In this document: in pieces, positions 52,658-61,065 of the stretch | Numbering within the stretch: position 1 is the first letter of the stretch | Layout of the letters: each line of letters opens with the position of its first letter | From: Nocardia neocaledoniensis | GTDB taxonomy: Bacteria > Actinomycetota > Actinomycetes > Mycobacteriales > Mycobacteriaceae | Length of the DNA stretch: 64,000 bases | Reading direction: 5' to 3' | NCBI RefSeq assembly: GCF_003182135.1 | Contig: NZ_QGTL01000009.1 | Span: forward strand, 186,001-250,000 | The notes under the pieces: generated by a model | Told to the model about the DNA's origin: nothing | The model's database searches: none | The model's input: the letters and a program-made list of their open reading frames with translations, nothing else | Translations under genes and position numbers: made by a program

Positions 52658-53836
52658 CTAACCCGTGATCCGGGCGAGCGCGGCGGTGAAGCGGTCGAGG
52701 TCGTCGGTGCTCACGAAGTAGTGCGGCGAGGCGCGCACGATCGCGGGCAGGGCCCGTTCGGTCATGTCGAGCAGGGTCGAGCCCGCGTGGCTGACGGTGA
52801 CCGTGACGGCGTGCTCGCGAAGACGGTCGCGCAGTTCGACCGGATCGTGGCCGTCGACGGTGAAGGAGACGATGCCGCTGTGCTCGGTGCCGAGATCGCG
52901 CACGGTGACCCCGGCCAGCTCGGGCAGGGTCTTGCGCAGATGGCTCGCGCGCGCGGCCACGCCGGCGTAGACCTCCTCGGGACCGAGCGTGAGCAGGTAG
53001 TCGACGGCGGCGCCGAGGCCGAGCCGGGCGGCCACATCGCACTCCCAGAACTCGAAGCGGCTCGCGTCGGGAGCGAGCCGGTACTCGGTCGGGCTCACCC
53101 AGGACGCGCTGTGCAGATCGAGCCTGGCCGGCTCCATGGTCCGCGCCAATTCTTCGCGCAGGTAAAGGAATCCGGTGCCGCGCGGTCCGCGCAGCCACTT
53201 GCGCCCGGTGGCCGAGAGTGCGTCGACACCGAGTTCGGCGACATCGATCGGCAGCTGACCGATCGATTGGCAGGCGTCGAGCAGCACCAGCGCCCCCGCC
53301 TCGTGCGCGATTCTCGTGGCCTCGGCGATCGGGTTCACGAGTCCGCCGTTGGTCGGCGCGTGCTGCAGGGAGATCCATCGGACGCGCTCGTCGAGCATGG
53401 CCGCGAGCGCGTCGGTGTCGAGGCGTCCGGTGGCGTCGCTGGGAATACGCTCGACCAGCGCGCCGGTCTGCTCGGCGCGCTGCAGCGCCGCGATCGCGTT
53501 GCTGGCGTAGTCGGCGCCCGAGATCAGGATCCGGTCGCCGGGGCGCAGGGGGATCGAGTACGCGAAATCGGCCCATGACCGGGTCGCACTGTCGCTGAGC
53601 GCGATGGTGTCCGCGGTCGCGCCGATCAGGCGCGCGATCGAGGTCTTCACCGCGGCGAGGTCGTCGAGACGCTCATTAGCCGCGCGGTAGCCACCGATCT
53701 CCGCTTCCCGTCGGAGATGGCCGATCACGGTGTCGGTGACCACCGTCGGCGGCAGCGATGACCCGGCGCTGTCGAGGAACACCTGCCCGCTCGCCAATCC
53801 TGGCGTGGCGGCTCTGATCGCGTCGAGATCCATCAT
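52658..53836 (-). CDS. egtE: class V aminotransferase-fold PLP enzyme, EgtE-like C-S lyase
   Basis: 392 residues from ATG 53836 (53848 and 53833 also possible). The fold-type I PLP Lys is in SATGRKWLRGPRGTGFLY, and LLDACQSIGQ holds the cofactor Asp. HLRREAEIGGYRAAN aligns with the HEAEVGGYVAAE region of mycobacterial EgtE as remembered. It is divergent from egtABCD, so it is the probable last enzyme of ergothioneine synthesis, which cleaves the hercynylcysteine sulfoxide. A different cysteine desulfurase-like role cannot be excluded. Confidence 0.7.
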   Translation of the reverse strand: MMDLDAIRAATPGLASGQVFLDSAGSSLPPTVVTDTVIGHLRREAEIGGYRAANERLDDLAAVKTSIARLIGATADTIALSDSATRSWADFAYSIPLRPGDRILISGADYASNAIAALQRAEQTGALVERIPSDATGRLDTDALAAMLDERVRWISLQHAPTNGGLVNPIAEATRIAHEAGALVLLDACQSIGQLPIDVAELGVDALSATGRKWLRGPRGTGFLYLREELARTMEPARLDLHSASWVSPTEYRLAPDASRFEFWECDVAARLGLGAAVDYLLTLGPEEVYAGVAARASHLRKTLPELAGVTVRDLGTEHSGIVSFTVDGHDPVELRDRLREHAVTVTVSHAGSTLLDMTERALPAIVRASPHYFVSTDDLDRFTAALARITG

Positions 53837-53969
53837 GGCGACGACCATACCGGCGCACAGCTGTTCCCCATTTCGTCACTTTTTCTGTCGGTGCCCGTCG
53901 CTACTCTGGAATGACGCGGTCGCACGAGCCCGCGGATTTCCCGGCGGTACCCAGCACGCGGAGGTTGGT

Positions 53970-55250
53970 ATGGCGGTCACCCTCGAACGTTCTTCGTGGC
54001 CCGATTCCGCCGCCGACCAGGGCGAACTCTCGTCCAGAGCGGCGGCGGAGGCCTATGTCGGCGGGGTCTGTTTCAAGTTGGGCCCCCCGGCGCTGATCGG
54101 CGCCGAACTGGAGTGGCTCACCGCCGATCCACTCGGTGCGCGCCCCGCCGTCGAGACGCTGGCGCTGGCCCTCGGGCCGCACGCGCCCACCTCGATCGCC
54201 CCGGCCTCGGCCGCGGCCGCCCTGCCAGGCGGGAGCAGGGTCACCATCGAACCCGGTGGACAGATAGAACTTTCCAGCGCCCCGTTCGCCGATCCGGCGG
54301 TGCTGACACAGAGCCTGCGCGCTGATGCGGCCCGTTTGCGGGACCTGCTCGCCGCCCACGGAATCGGCATGCGCGCCGCCGCGGCGGATCCGGATCGTCC
54401 CGCCCAACGAGTCCTTCGGCTGCCGCGCTACGCCGCCATGGAACGCCGGTTCGCCGGCGTCGGCCCGTTCGGCACCCTGATGATGTGCAATACGGCGGCC
54501 ACCCAGGTCAGCGTCGACGCGGGCGCCGATCCCGAGCAGGTGCGGGCGCGCTGGACCGCCCTCTACGCGCTCGCTCCGGCGCTGATCGCCGCCTTCGCCT
54601 GCTCGCCGCGGTTGCACGGCGCGCCGCCGGGCGACTGGGCATCGCAGCGGATGCGTACCTGGTTGCGGCTCGATCCCTCGCGTACCCGTCCGCCCGTGGC
54701 CGACTGGGCCGATCCGATCACCGCCTACGCGCACTGGGCGCTGGACGTGCCGCTGCTGTGCGTGCGCTGCACCGATCACGATGCCGACTGGTCGCCACCG
54801 CCCGGCGCCACCTTCGCCGACTGGCTGTGCGGCGCCCTCGACGACGAGGTCGGCCGCCGTCCCACCCGCGCCGACCTCGACTATCACCTCACCACCCTGT
54901 TCCCGCCGGTCCGCGCCTCCGGTCATCTCGAGGTGCGCTACCTCGACACCCAGCCCGACGACAGCTGGACCACCCCGATCCATCTGTTCGACGCGCTGCT
55001 GTCGACACCGGCGGTCGTCGCCGAAGCCACCGCCCTGGCCGCTCCGGTCGCCGGCGAGTGGCTGCTCGCCGCCCGCTGCGGGCTCACCGACCCGGCGCTG
55101 CGCACCGTCGCCACCGACCTGCTCGAGCTGGGCCGCGAACACGCCCGATCGGCCGCCGCCGCACAGGAATTGGCCGCGGCCGCGCGCCGATGTCGCCGCG
55201 GCCTGCCCCCGGGCGCCGCGTCGCGGCACAACGGGAACGGGGCCGGATGA
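53970..55250 (+). CDS. egtA: gamma-glutamylcysteine ligase EgtA
   Basis: 426 residues from ATG 53970 with GGAGGT four bases upstream. It shows the glutamate-cysteine ligase fold: IGAELEWLTADPLG (ATP/metal Glu), VTIEPGGQIELSS, MCNTAATQVSVD and HLEVRYLDTQPDD. It makes gamma-glutamylcysteine, the sulfur donor for EgtB. It leads egtA-(20-codon ORF)-egtB-egtC-egtD with overlapping starts and stops. Confidence 0.95.
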   Translation: MAVTLERSSWPDSAADQGELSSRAAAEAYVGGVCFKLGPPALIGAELEWLTADPLGARPAVETLALALGPHAPTSIAPASAAAALPGGSRVTIEPGGQIELSSAPFADPAVLTQSLRADAARLRDLLAAHGIGMRAAAADPDRPAQRVLRLPRYAAMERRFAGVGPFGTLMMCNTAATQVSVDAGADPEQVRARWTALYALAPALIAAFACSPRLHGAPPGDWASQRMRTWLRLDPSRTRPPVADWADPITAYAHWALDVPLLCVRCTDHDADWSPPPGATFADWLCGALDDEVGRRPTRADLDYHLTTLFPPVRASGHLEVRYLDTQPDDSWTTPIHLFDALLSTPAVVAEATALAAPVAGEWLLAARCGLTDPALRTVATDLLELGREHARSAAAAQELAAAARRCRRGLPPGAASRHNGNGAG

Positions 55251-55309
55251 CCGCGCCGAAGCGCCCGCGATCGACGTCGCCCCACTATCTTTCGGAGCCG
55301 AACTCATGA
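55247..55309 (+). other. 20-codon ORF bridging egtA and egtB
   Basis: ATG 55247 overlaps the egtA TGA (ATGA), and its own TGA (55307-55309) overlaps the egtB ATG (55306) in the same way. It encodes MTAPKRPRSTSPHYLSEPNS. The exact double overlap suggests a coupling element that hands ribosomes from egtA to egtB, although egtB also has CGGAG upstream. Confidence 0.45.
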
Positions 55310-56655
55310 CTCGTCCCCCTTCGACCGACCATCGCGACCGCGACCGCATGCGGGAACGGATCGCCGAGGTGCTCGACCGGGCGCGCGCCCGCACGACCTC
55401 GCTCACCGACGCCGTCGACGAAAACGACCTCGTCGCCCAGCATTCGCCGCTGATGAGCCCCCTCGTCTGGGATCTCGCGCACATCGGCAACCAGGAGGAG
55501 CTGTGGCTCGTCCGCGATGTCGGTGGCCGCGAGGCGGTCCGCGCCGACATCGACGAACTCTACGACGCGTTCAAGCACGCCAGGGCGAATCGCCCCGCGC
55601 TGCCGCTGCTGAATCCCGAGCAGGCGCGCGGGTATGTCGGCACGGTGCGCGAGAAGGTCTGGGACGTCCTGGGTTCCAGTGACCTGGCCGGTGATCCGCT
55701 GGTGGACAACGGTTTCGCGTTCGGCATGATCGCCCAGCACGAACAGCAGCACGACGAGACCATGCTCGCCACCCATCAGCTGCGGCTCGGCGCGCCCGTG
55801 CTGTCCGCGCCGCCCGCGCCGCCCGCGCCGTCCTCGCCCGTGCCGGTCGGTGGCGAAGTCGTCATCCCGGCGGGCGAGTTCCTGATGGGCACCTCCGCCG
55901 ACCCGTGGGCCCTGGACAACGAACGACCGGCGCATCCGGTGTACGTGCCCGGTTTCGCCATCGACGTGGCACCGGTGACCAATGCGCAGTACCTCGCCTT
56001 CCTCGATGACGGCGGCTACGAGCGTCCCGAGCTGTGGTCGGAACGCGGCTGGGCGCACCGGCAGGAGGCCGGGCTCGTCGCGCCGCAGTTCTGGGAGCGC
56101 GACGGCGATCGCTGGACCCGCCGCGCGTTCGGGGTCCGCGCTCCGCTGCGGCCGAATCAGCCTGTCGTGCACGTGTGCTGGTTCGAGGCCGAGGCCTACG
56201 CGCGCTGGGCGGGCAAGCGGTTGCCGACCGAGGCCGAATGGGAGAAGGCCGCCCGTTTCGATCCCGCCACCGGCGCGTCCCGGCGCTATCCCTGGGGCGA
56301 GGACACTCCCGACGACCTCCTGGCCAACCTGGGCCAGCGCCACCTCGAGCCCGCCGACGTGGGCGCCTACCCGGCCGGTGCGTCGGCCACCGGTGTCCAC
56401 CAGCTCATCGGCGACGTCTGGGAGTGGTGCTCCTCGGGTTTCGAGGCCTACCCCGGCTTCCGTGCCTTCCCGTACCGCGAGTACTCCGAGGTCTTCTTCG
56501 GCGGTGACTACCGGATCCTGCGTGGCGGCTCCTTCGGCACCGACGAGGTGGCCTGCCGCGGCACCTTCCGCAACTGGGACCACCCGATCCGCAGGCAGAT
56601 CTTCGCCGGGTTCCGGCTGGCCCGCGACCTCCGACCGGAGGAAGTGGCCGCCTGA
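55306..56655 (+). CDS. egtB: hercynine oxygenase EgtB
   Basis: 449 residues from ATG 55306. The N-terminal DinB-like domain carries iron ligands in WDLAHIGNQEELWL and the HEQQHDET helix. The C-terminal formylglycine-generating-enzyme-like domain includes GEFLMGTSADPWALDNERPA, VCWFEAEAYARWAGKRLPTE and GDVWEWCSSGF, ending HPIRRQIFAGFRLARD. It joins gamma-glutamylcysteine to trimethylhistidine with O2. Confidence 0.96.
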   Translation: MTRPPSTDHRDRDRMRERIAEVLDRARARTTSLTDAVDENDLVAQHSPLMSPLVWDLAHIGNQEELWLVRDVGGREAVRADIDELYDAFKHARANRPALPLLNPEQARGYVGTVREKVWDVLGSSDLAGDPLVDNGFAFGMIAQHEQQHDETMLATHQLRLGAPVLSAPPAPPAPSSPVPVGGEVVIPAGEFLMGTSADPWALDNERPAHPVYVPGFAIDVAPVTNAQYLAFLDDGGYERPELWSERGWAHRQEAGLVAPQFWERDGDRWTRRAFGVRAPLRPNQPVVHVCWFEAEAYARWAGKRLPTEAEWEKAARFDPATGASRRYPWGEDTPDDLLANLGQRHLEPADVGAYPAGASATGVHQLIGDVWEWCSSGFEAYPGFRAFPYREYSEVFFGGDYRILRGGSFGTDEVACRGTFRNWDHPIRRQIFAGFRLARDLRPEEVAA

Positions 56656-57830
56656 TGTGCCGTCATCTGGGCTATGTGGGGCCGCCGGTCGCGGTCGGCG
56701 AGCTGATCGCGCGCGGCCCGCACTCGCTCTACGCGCAATCCTGGGCGCCCAGGGAGATGCGGCGTGGCGGCACGATCAATGCCGACGGGTTCGGCGCGGC
56801 CTGGTGGCGCCGCGCCGAGGTGGGCATCGACGGTGCCCGCGAGGCCGTCACCCGCTACCGCAACGCCGCGCCGATCTGGACGGACCCGGCCGTCGCCGAG
56901 GTCCTCGGCCAGCTGGAATCGCGCGCCGTCCTGGCCGCCGTGCGCTCGGCGACGGTCGGCATGCCGATCGAACGCGCGGCCTGCGCGCCGTTCGTCGACG
57001 AACACTGGGCCTTCAGCCACAACGGCGTCGTCCCCGACTGGCGCGCGACACTGCCGCTGGTCCTCGCCGACCTGGACGAGATCCTCACTCCCGCCGCGTC
57101 GCCCGTTCCGCCGCGCGGCATCGACGGCTTCGACCCCGACCTGCCCTCCGAACCCCTGCACACCGACCCGGAGACCGCCGCGTCGGTCGACTCGCAGGGC
57201 GCCGACTCTCCGGTCTGGCACGAGCCTGGCCTTCTCTCGGCGGACCGGGCCCAGCGACGGGGTGGACCGCCCGAACAGGCCGGATCGTCGCCCGACACCG
57301 CCGGGTCGCCGACCCGGAACGGGTCTCGCGACCATTCCCCGCAGCCGCCGGGCGATGTCGCGCGACCGCCGAATCGCACCGGCCGGCCGCCGAAAGCCGC
57401 AGGGCGGCAGGACAGCCCCGCCGTCGCGCCGGTATTCGGCTCACCCGCGGCCCTCCTGCAGGCCGAATCGCTGACCGATTCGGCCGCGCTGTGGGTCCTG
57501 CTGCGCGGCCTGTTGGGCGCCATCACGCCGGACGGACCGGTCCGCTCGCCCGGTGACGCCCTGAGCCTGCTCGTCGACACGGTCCTGCGATATCAGCCCA
57601 GCGCGCGGCTGAACCTGTTGCTCGGCAACGGTGCCGAGCTGTGGGCCACCACCTGCTGGCATTCGCTGTCGGTGCTGGTGGCCGACGACTACACCGTGCT
57701 CTCCTCCGAACCGTACGACGACGACCCGCGCTGGCAGCCGGTCGACGATCACCGGCTGGTGATCGCGGGCCCAGGCCACTGCACCGTCACCGCGCTTGCG
57801 CTTCCCACCACCGAAAGGGTCCGTTCATGA
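56655..57830 (+). CDS. egtC: gamma-glutamyl hercynylcysteine sulfoxide amidase EgtC with long insert
   Basis: 391 residues, much longer than the roughly 230-260 usual for EgtC. Class II amidotransferase features are the N-terminal nucleophile Cys2 (MCRHLGYVGPP), GTINADGFGAAWW, and FSHNGVVPDW. Between about residues 148 and 268 lies a Pro/Ser/Gly/Asp-rich insert with no predicted fold, after which the catalytic domain resumes (LTDSAALWVLLRGLL). Start overlaps the egtB stop (TGATG); stop overlaps the egtD start (ATGA). Confidence 0.93.
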   Translation: MCRHLGYVGPPVAVGELIARGPHSLYAQSWAPREMRRGGTINADGFGAAWWRRAEVGIDGAREAVTRYRNAAPIWTDPAVAEVLGQLESRAVLAAVRSATVGMPIERAACAPFVDEHWAFSHNGVVPDWRATLPLVLADLDEILTPAASPVPPRGIDGFDPDLPSEPLHTDPETAASVDSQGADSPVWHEPGLLSADRAQRRGGPPEQAGSSPDTAGSPTRNGSRDHSPQPPGDVARPPNRTGRPPKAAGRQDSPAVAPVFGSPAALLQAESLTDSAALWVLLRGLLGAITPDGPVRSPGDALSLLVDTVLRYQPSARLNLLLGNGAELWATTCWHSLSVLVADDYTVLSSEPYDDDPRWQPVDDHRLVIAGPGHCTVTALALPTTERVRS

Positions 57831-58798
57831 CCGCGCCGCTGCTGGACATCCACCTCACCGACGACGATCTGGCCGCGGCCCTGCGCGCCGACGCCCGCAC
57901 CGGCCTCACGGCCACGCCGAAGTCGTTGCCGCCCAAGTGGTTCTACGATGCGCGCGGCAGCGAGCTGTTCGAGCGGATCACCGAACTGCCCGAGTACTAC
58001 CCGACGCGCACCGAGCGGGCCCTGCTGGAGCGCGTCGTCGGCGAGATCGCCGCGGCCGCCCGCCCGGAGGTCCTGGTCGAACTCGGGTCAGGGTCGGCCG
58101 CCAAGACCCGGCTGCTGCTGGACGCGCTGACGGCCGAGGGCTCGCTGAAAACCTACGTACCACAGGATGTCTCGACTTCGGCGCTGCGCGGCGCGGCGAC
58201 CGAGATCGCGCGCGAGTATCCGCAGCTCGGTGTGCACGGCGTGGTCAGCGACTTCACCGACACCCTGCACAACCTGCCACGGGGCGGCCGCCGGATGATC
58301 GCCTTCCTCGGCGGCACCATCGGCAACCTGGTGCCCGCCGAACGCGCGGAATTCCTGGCCGGGATCCACGAGGTGCTCGAACCCGGCGAGCTGCTGTTGC
58401 TCGGCGCCGGTCTGGTCATCGACCCGGCCGTGCTCGTCCCGGCCTACGACGACGCGCAGGGCGTCACCGCCGAGTTCAACCGCAACGTCCTGCACGTGCT
58501 CAACCACCGCCTCGGCGCCGACTTCGACCCCGACCGGTTCGAGCACATCGCGTTGTGGGACGCCGAGAACGAGTGGATCGAGATGCGGCTGCGCGCCACC
58601 GCGCCGATGACCGCCACCATCGCCGATCTGGACCTGACCGTCGACTTCGCCGAGGGCGAGCAGATGCGCACCGAGATCTCCGCCAAGTTCCGGCCCGACG
58701 GCCTGCGCGCCGAGCTGGCCGAGGCGGGCTTCACGACGGCGCACACCTGGACCGACCAGGACGGTCGCTTCGCCCTGGTCCTGGCCGAACGTCGCTGA
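57827..58798 (+). CDS. egtD: L-histidine N(alpha)-methyltransferase EgtD
   Basis: 323 residues, matching the family length. PPKWFYDARGSELFERITEL is the family start motif, ELGSGSAAKTRLLLDAL is the SAM loop, and FLGGTIGNLVPAER and AGLVIDPAVLVPAYDD form the histidine pocket region. It trimethylates histidine to hercynine, the first step of ergothioneine synthesis. Confidence 0.96.
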   Translation: MTAPLLDIHLTDDDLAAALRADARTGLTATPKSLPPKWFYDARGSELFERITELPEYYPTRTERALLERVVGEIAAAARPEVLVELGSGSAAKTRLLLDALTAEGSLKTYVPQDVSTSALRGAATEIAREYPQLGVHGVVSDFTDTLHNLPRGGRRMIAFLGGTIGNLVPAERAEFLAGIHEVLEPGELLLLGAGLVIDPAVLVPAYDDAQGVTAEFNRNVLHVLNHRLGADFDPDRFEHIALWDAENEWIEMRLRATAPMTATIADLDLTVDFAEGEQMRTEISAKFRPDGLRAELAEAGFTTAHTWTDQDGRFALVLAERR

Positions 58799-58801
58799 GG
58801 G

Positions 58802-59140
58802 CTACAGGTCGAGTTCGTCCGCGAGGTCTTCGCCGTCGATGCGGTCCTCGTCGCCGTCGTCGTTGTCGTAGAGGTCGCCGTCGACGCCGTCGTCGCCGAC
58901 CACCCGGACGGCGGAGACCTCGGCGGGCCGCTCGTCCTCCGCGACGGCTTCGCGGGCGGCGCCGCGCTCGGTCCACTCCTCGCCGATTTCCTCGCTGATG
59001 CCGAGGAAGCCGTCGTCGTCCGCCTCGTGATTGCGGATCACGTAGTCCTCGGGCGGGTCCTCGACGTACCGCTCGTATTCGACGATGTCGTCGGCCTGAT
59101 CGTCATCGCCCATGTCCATGTCCAGCGGTTCACGGCTCAT
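58802..59140 (-). CDS. acidic hypothetical protein
   Basis: 112 residues, strongly acidic (runs such as DMDMGDDDQADD and DNDDGDEDRIDGED) with a central DDGFLGISEEIGEEWTERG. No membrane segment, Cys or known domain. It resembles conserved small acidic DUF5709-like proteins of actinomycetes, but I could not confirm this. It converges with egtD with three bases between stops. Confidence 0.6.
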   Translation of the reverse strand: MSREPLDMDMGDDDQADDIVEYERYVEDPPEDYVIRNHEADDDGFLGISEEIGEEWTERGAAREAVAEDERPAEVSAVRVVGDDGVDGDLYDNDDGDEDRIDGEDLADELDL

Positions 59141-59192
59141 GACCCCAGTATCGGCCTCGATCCGCGGTCAGTCACGAACGCAACGCCAGCGC

Positions 59193-59837
59193 TCAGCGGT
59201 CGACGCCGGCGAGCACGGCGGTGAACCACTCCACGAGCGGCCGCAGTTCCGTCCACGCGCGCCGGACCTCGGCGGCGGCCGCCGGGGTGCTCAGCCAGTC
59301 GGGCGCGCCGAACTCGCGGCTCACGGTGAGCGACTTGTGGCGCAGCAGGTCGATGCGGGGATGGTCGGCCGGGTAGCCCTTGGGCTTGGTCTTGAGGCGG
59401 TCGCCGCCGACGACATAGCCCGCCGCGGTCGCCTCGGCCAGGATCGCCTCGAGTTCCGCGCCGCGAACCTCGTCGTCGATCGTGGCGCGCAGCGTGGCCA
59501 GGCCCGCGGGCGACATCATGTAGCAGCCGCCCGCGACGAACAGGCCCGCCGCGCCGATCTGCACGTACCAGCCGACCCCGGGGACCGTGCCGGCCACCGC
59601 GCCCTGATGGCTCTTGTATGGCGACTTGTCCGCCGAGAACCGCACATCGCGATACGGCCGAAAGATCTTGGCCTGCCCGAACTCCGCCTCGAGCTCGGCG
59701 ACCAGCGCCGTCATCGGCGCGCGCACCGCCTCGTCATAGGTGCGCTTGCGCGCGGTCCAGAACGCCTTGGAATTGTCGGCTTCCAGATCCTCGTAGAAGT
59801 CGAGCGCGGCGAGCGGGAAGCCAGTGAAAGTGTCCAT
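59193..59837 (-). CDS. DUF2461 family protein
   Basis: 214 residues. The block LDFYEDLEADNSKAFWTARK, RPYRDVRFSADKSPYKSHQG and GAAGLFVAGGCYMMSPAGL is characteristic of DUF2461/TIGR02453 proteins. Soluble, function unknown. Followed on the minus strand by the acidic hypothetical gene. Confidence 0.85.
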   Translation of the reverse strand: MDTFTGFPLAALDFYEDLEADNSKAFWTARKRTYDEAVRAPMTALVAELEAEFGQAKIFRPYRDVRFSADKSPYKSHQGAVAGTVPGVGWYVQIGAAGLFVAGGCYMMSPAGLATLRATIDDEVRGAELEAILAEATAAGYVVGGDRLKTKPKGYPADHPRIDLLRHKSLTVSREFGAPDWLSTPAAAAEVRRAWTELRPLVEWFTAVLAGVDR

Positions 59838-59851
59838 CGGTGTTGCGGTTC

Positions 59852-60292
59852 TCAGTTCTGTGCGGGGATCAGGTCGGCATCGAAGAAGAACACCCGGATC
59901 GCCAATCCGGCAAGCAGCGCGGTCAGGGCCGCCACGGCGGACCAGTACCCGAGCCGTTCACCCCGGGTGTGGCCATAGAGCCCGCAGGCGATCCCGAGCG
60001 CACCGAAGATGATGGGGAACAACAGTAGCGCGATCACCGCCAGGACGAACCCGGCCGTCGACCAGGGCTGTTTGTCGGTCTCACCCCCGGTCGAGCCGAC
60101 GTCGGGCGGTAGGCCGCGATAGGCGACTTCGGGACGACCGGACTGGGTCGACCGCTCCGCTCGCGACGCGTCCGCCGTCGGCTCATCCCGCAGGGAGTAG
60201 GACGTCGACGGGCGCTCGCGCTCCGCACGCCGCTCGTCCTCCGGCTTCGCGTGCCGCGGCCGGTACTCGCCGGGCTCGTCGGGAGTGCTCAT
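59852..60292 (-). CDS. DUF4190-like small membrane protein
   Basis: 146 residues. The first ~75 are charged and disordered. Two hydrophobic helices follow (STAGFVLAVIALLLFPIIFG and a segment from YWSAVAAL to RVFF), with GIACGLYGHTRGER between, the usual DUF4190 arrangement. Function unknown. Confidence 0.65.
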   Translation of the reverse strand: MSTPDEPGEYRPRHAKPEDERRAERERPSTSYSLRDEPTADASRAERSTQSGRPEVAYRGLPPDVGSTGGETDKQPWSTAGFVLAVIALLLFPIIFGALGIACGLYGHTRGERLGYWSAVAALTALLAGLAIRVFFFDADLIPAQN

Positions 60293-60351
60293 CGAAACCT
60301 CCTGGATGGGGCGATTCCTCGGCTACCGCATCCAGTATCGCCCCGCTCCAC

Positions 60352-60957
60352 TCATTCGATGTTGAAGGCGGCGATGAACAGCACAACGAGGAGCACGGCC
60401 AGCGCGGCGACGACGGCGTTGGCGATCGCCGCCCATTTGCCCATCTGCTCGCCCTTGTGGTGGGCGACGACGCCGAGCACGATGCCGGTCGGTGCGGTGA
60501 GCAGGATCGGCAGGCCACACATCATCGCCCCGCCGAAGATCGACGCCGCGACACAGCAGAAGCTCAGGATCGACATGATCGGGGTGTTGTCGGCGTACCC
60601 GTACCGCGGCTGCGGCCCCGGCGGGGGAACCTGCGCCGGATAGCGCGGCGCGCCGTAGCTCACCGGGCCGGGGACCGGATAGACGGGCTGATACACCGGT
60701 GGCGGCGGCGGGTACGGCGGCAGCTCGACCGGCGGCGCGGGCCGCTCGAGCCCGGCCCACGGCGCCTCGGCCCGCGCCGGACCCGGCGGCGGCGTCACCG
60801 GCGGGGCGGGCGGCGGCTCGACCGGCGGCGGCTCGACCGGCGGCAGCTCGCGCGGGGGCAGGTCGTCGGTCCACATCTTCTGGGTCGGCTGCGCGGGCGG
60901 CGCGTCCTGCGGCCGGTCCTTGCCCAGCTCGACCCGCCGTTCCGGTTCGTTGTCCAT
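60352..60957 (-). CDS. proline-rich DUF4190-domain membrane protein
   Basis: 201 residues from ATG 60957 (GGAGGGGG upstream). About 25-125 is Pro-rich (PPVEPPPVEPPPAPP and tandem YPPPPP blocks). A two-helix membrane domain follows (IMSILSFCCVAASIFGGAMM, then GIVLGVVAHHKGEQMG, then VVAALAVLLVVLFIAAF), like DUF4190. It is a paralogue-like neighbour of the previous membrane protein. Function unknown. Confidence 0.7.
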   Translation of the reverse strand: MDNEPERRVELGKDRPQDAPPAQPTQKMWTDDLPPRELPPVEPPPVEPPPAPPVTPPPGPARAEAPWAGLERPAPPVELPPYPPPPPVYQPVYPVPGPVSYGAPRYPAQVPPPGPQPRYGYADNTPIMSILSFCCVAASIFGGAMMCGLPILLTAPTGIVLGVVAHHKGEQMGKWAAIANAVVAALAVLLVVLFIAAFNIE

Positions 60958-61017
60958 GGTGTCCCCCTCCGATGCCCTGGCCTCCATGACTACCACGCCC
61001 CGGCCCCGCGGACCAGA

Positions 61018-61049
61018 AACGGCCCCTCAGCTGCTGCCGAGGGGCCGTT
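61018..61049 (-). terminator. intrinsic terminator of the glmU-prs unit
   Basis: AACGGCCCCTC (61018-61028) pairs perfectly with GAGGGGCCGTT (61039-61049) with a 10-base loop. On the minus strand the stem ends in TTTC. It lies 17 bases past the prs stop. Confidence 0.8.
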
Positions 61050-61065
61050 CCTGGTGGATGTCAGC

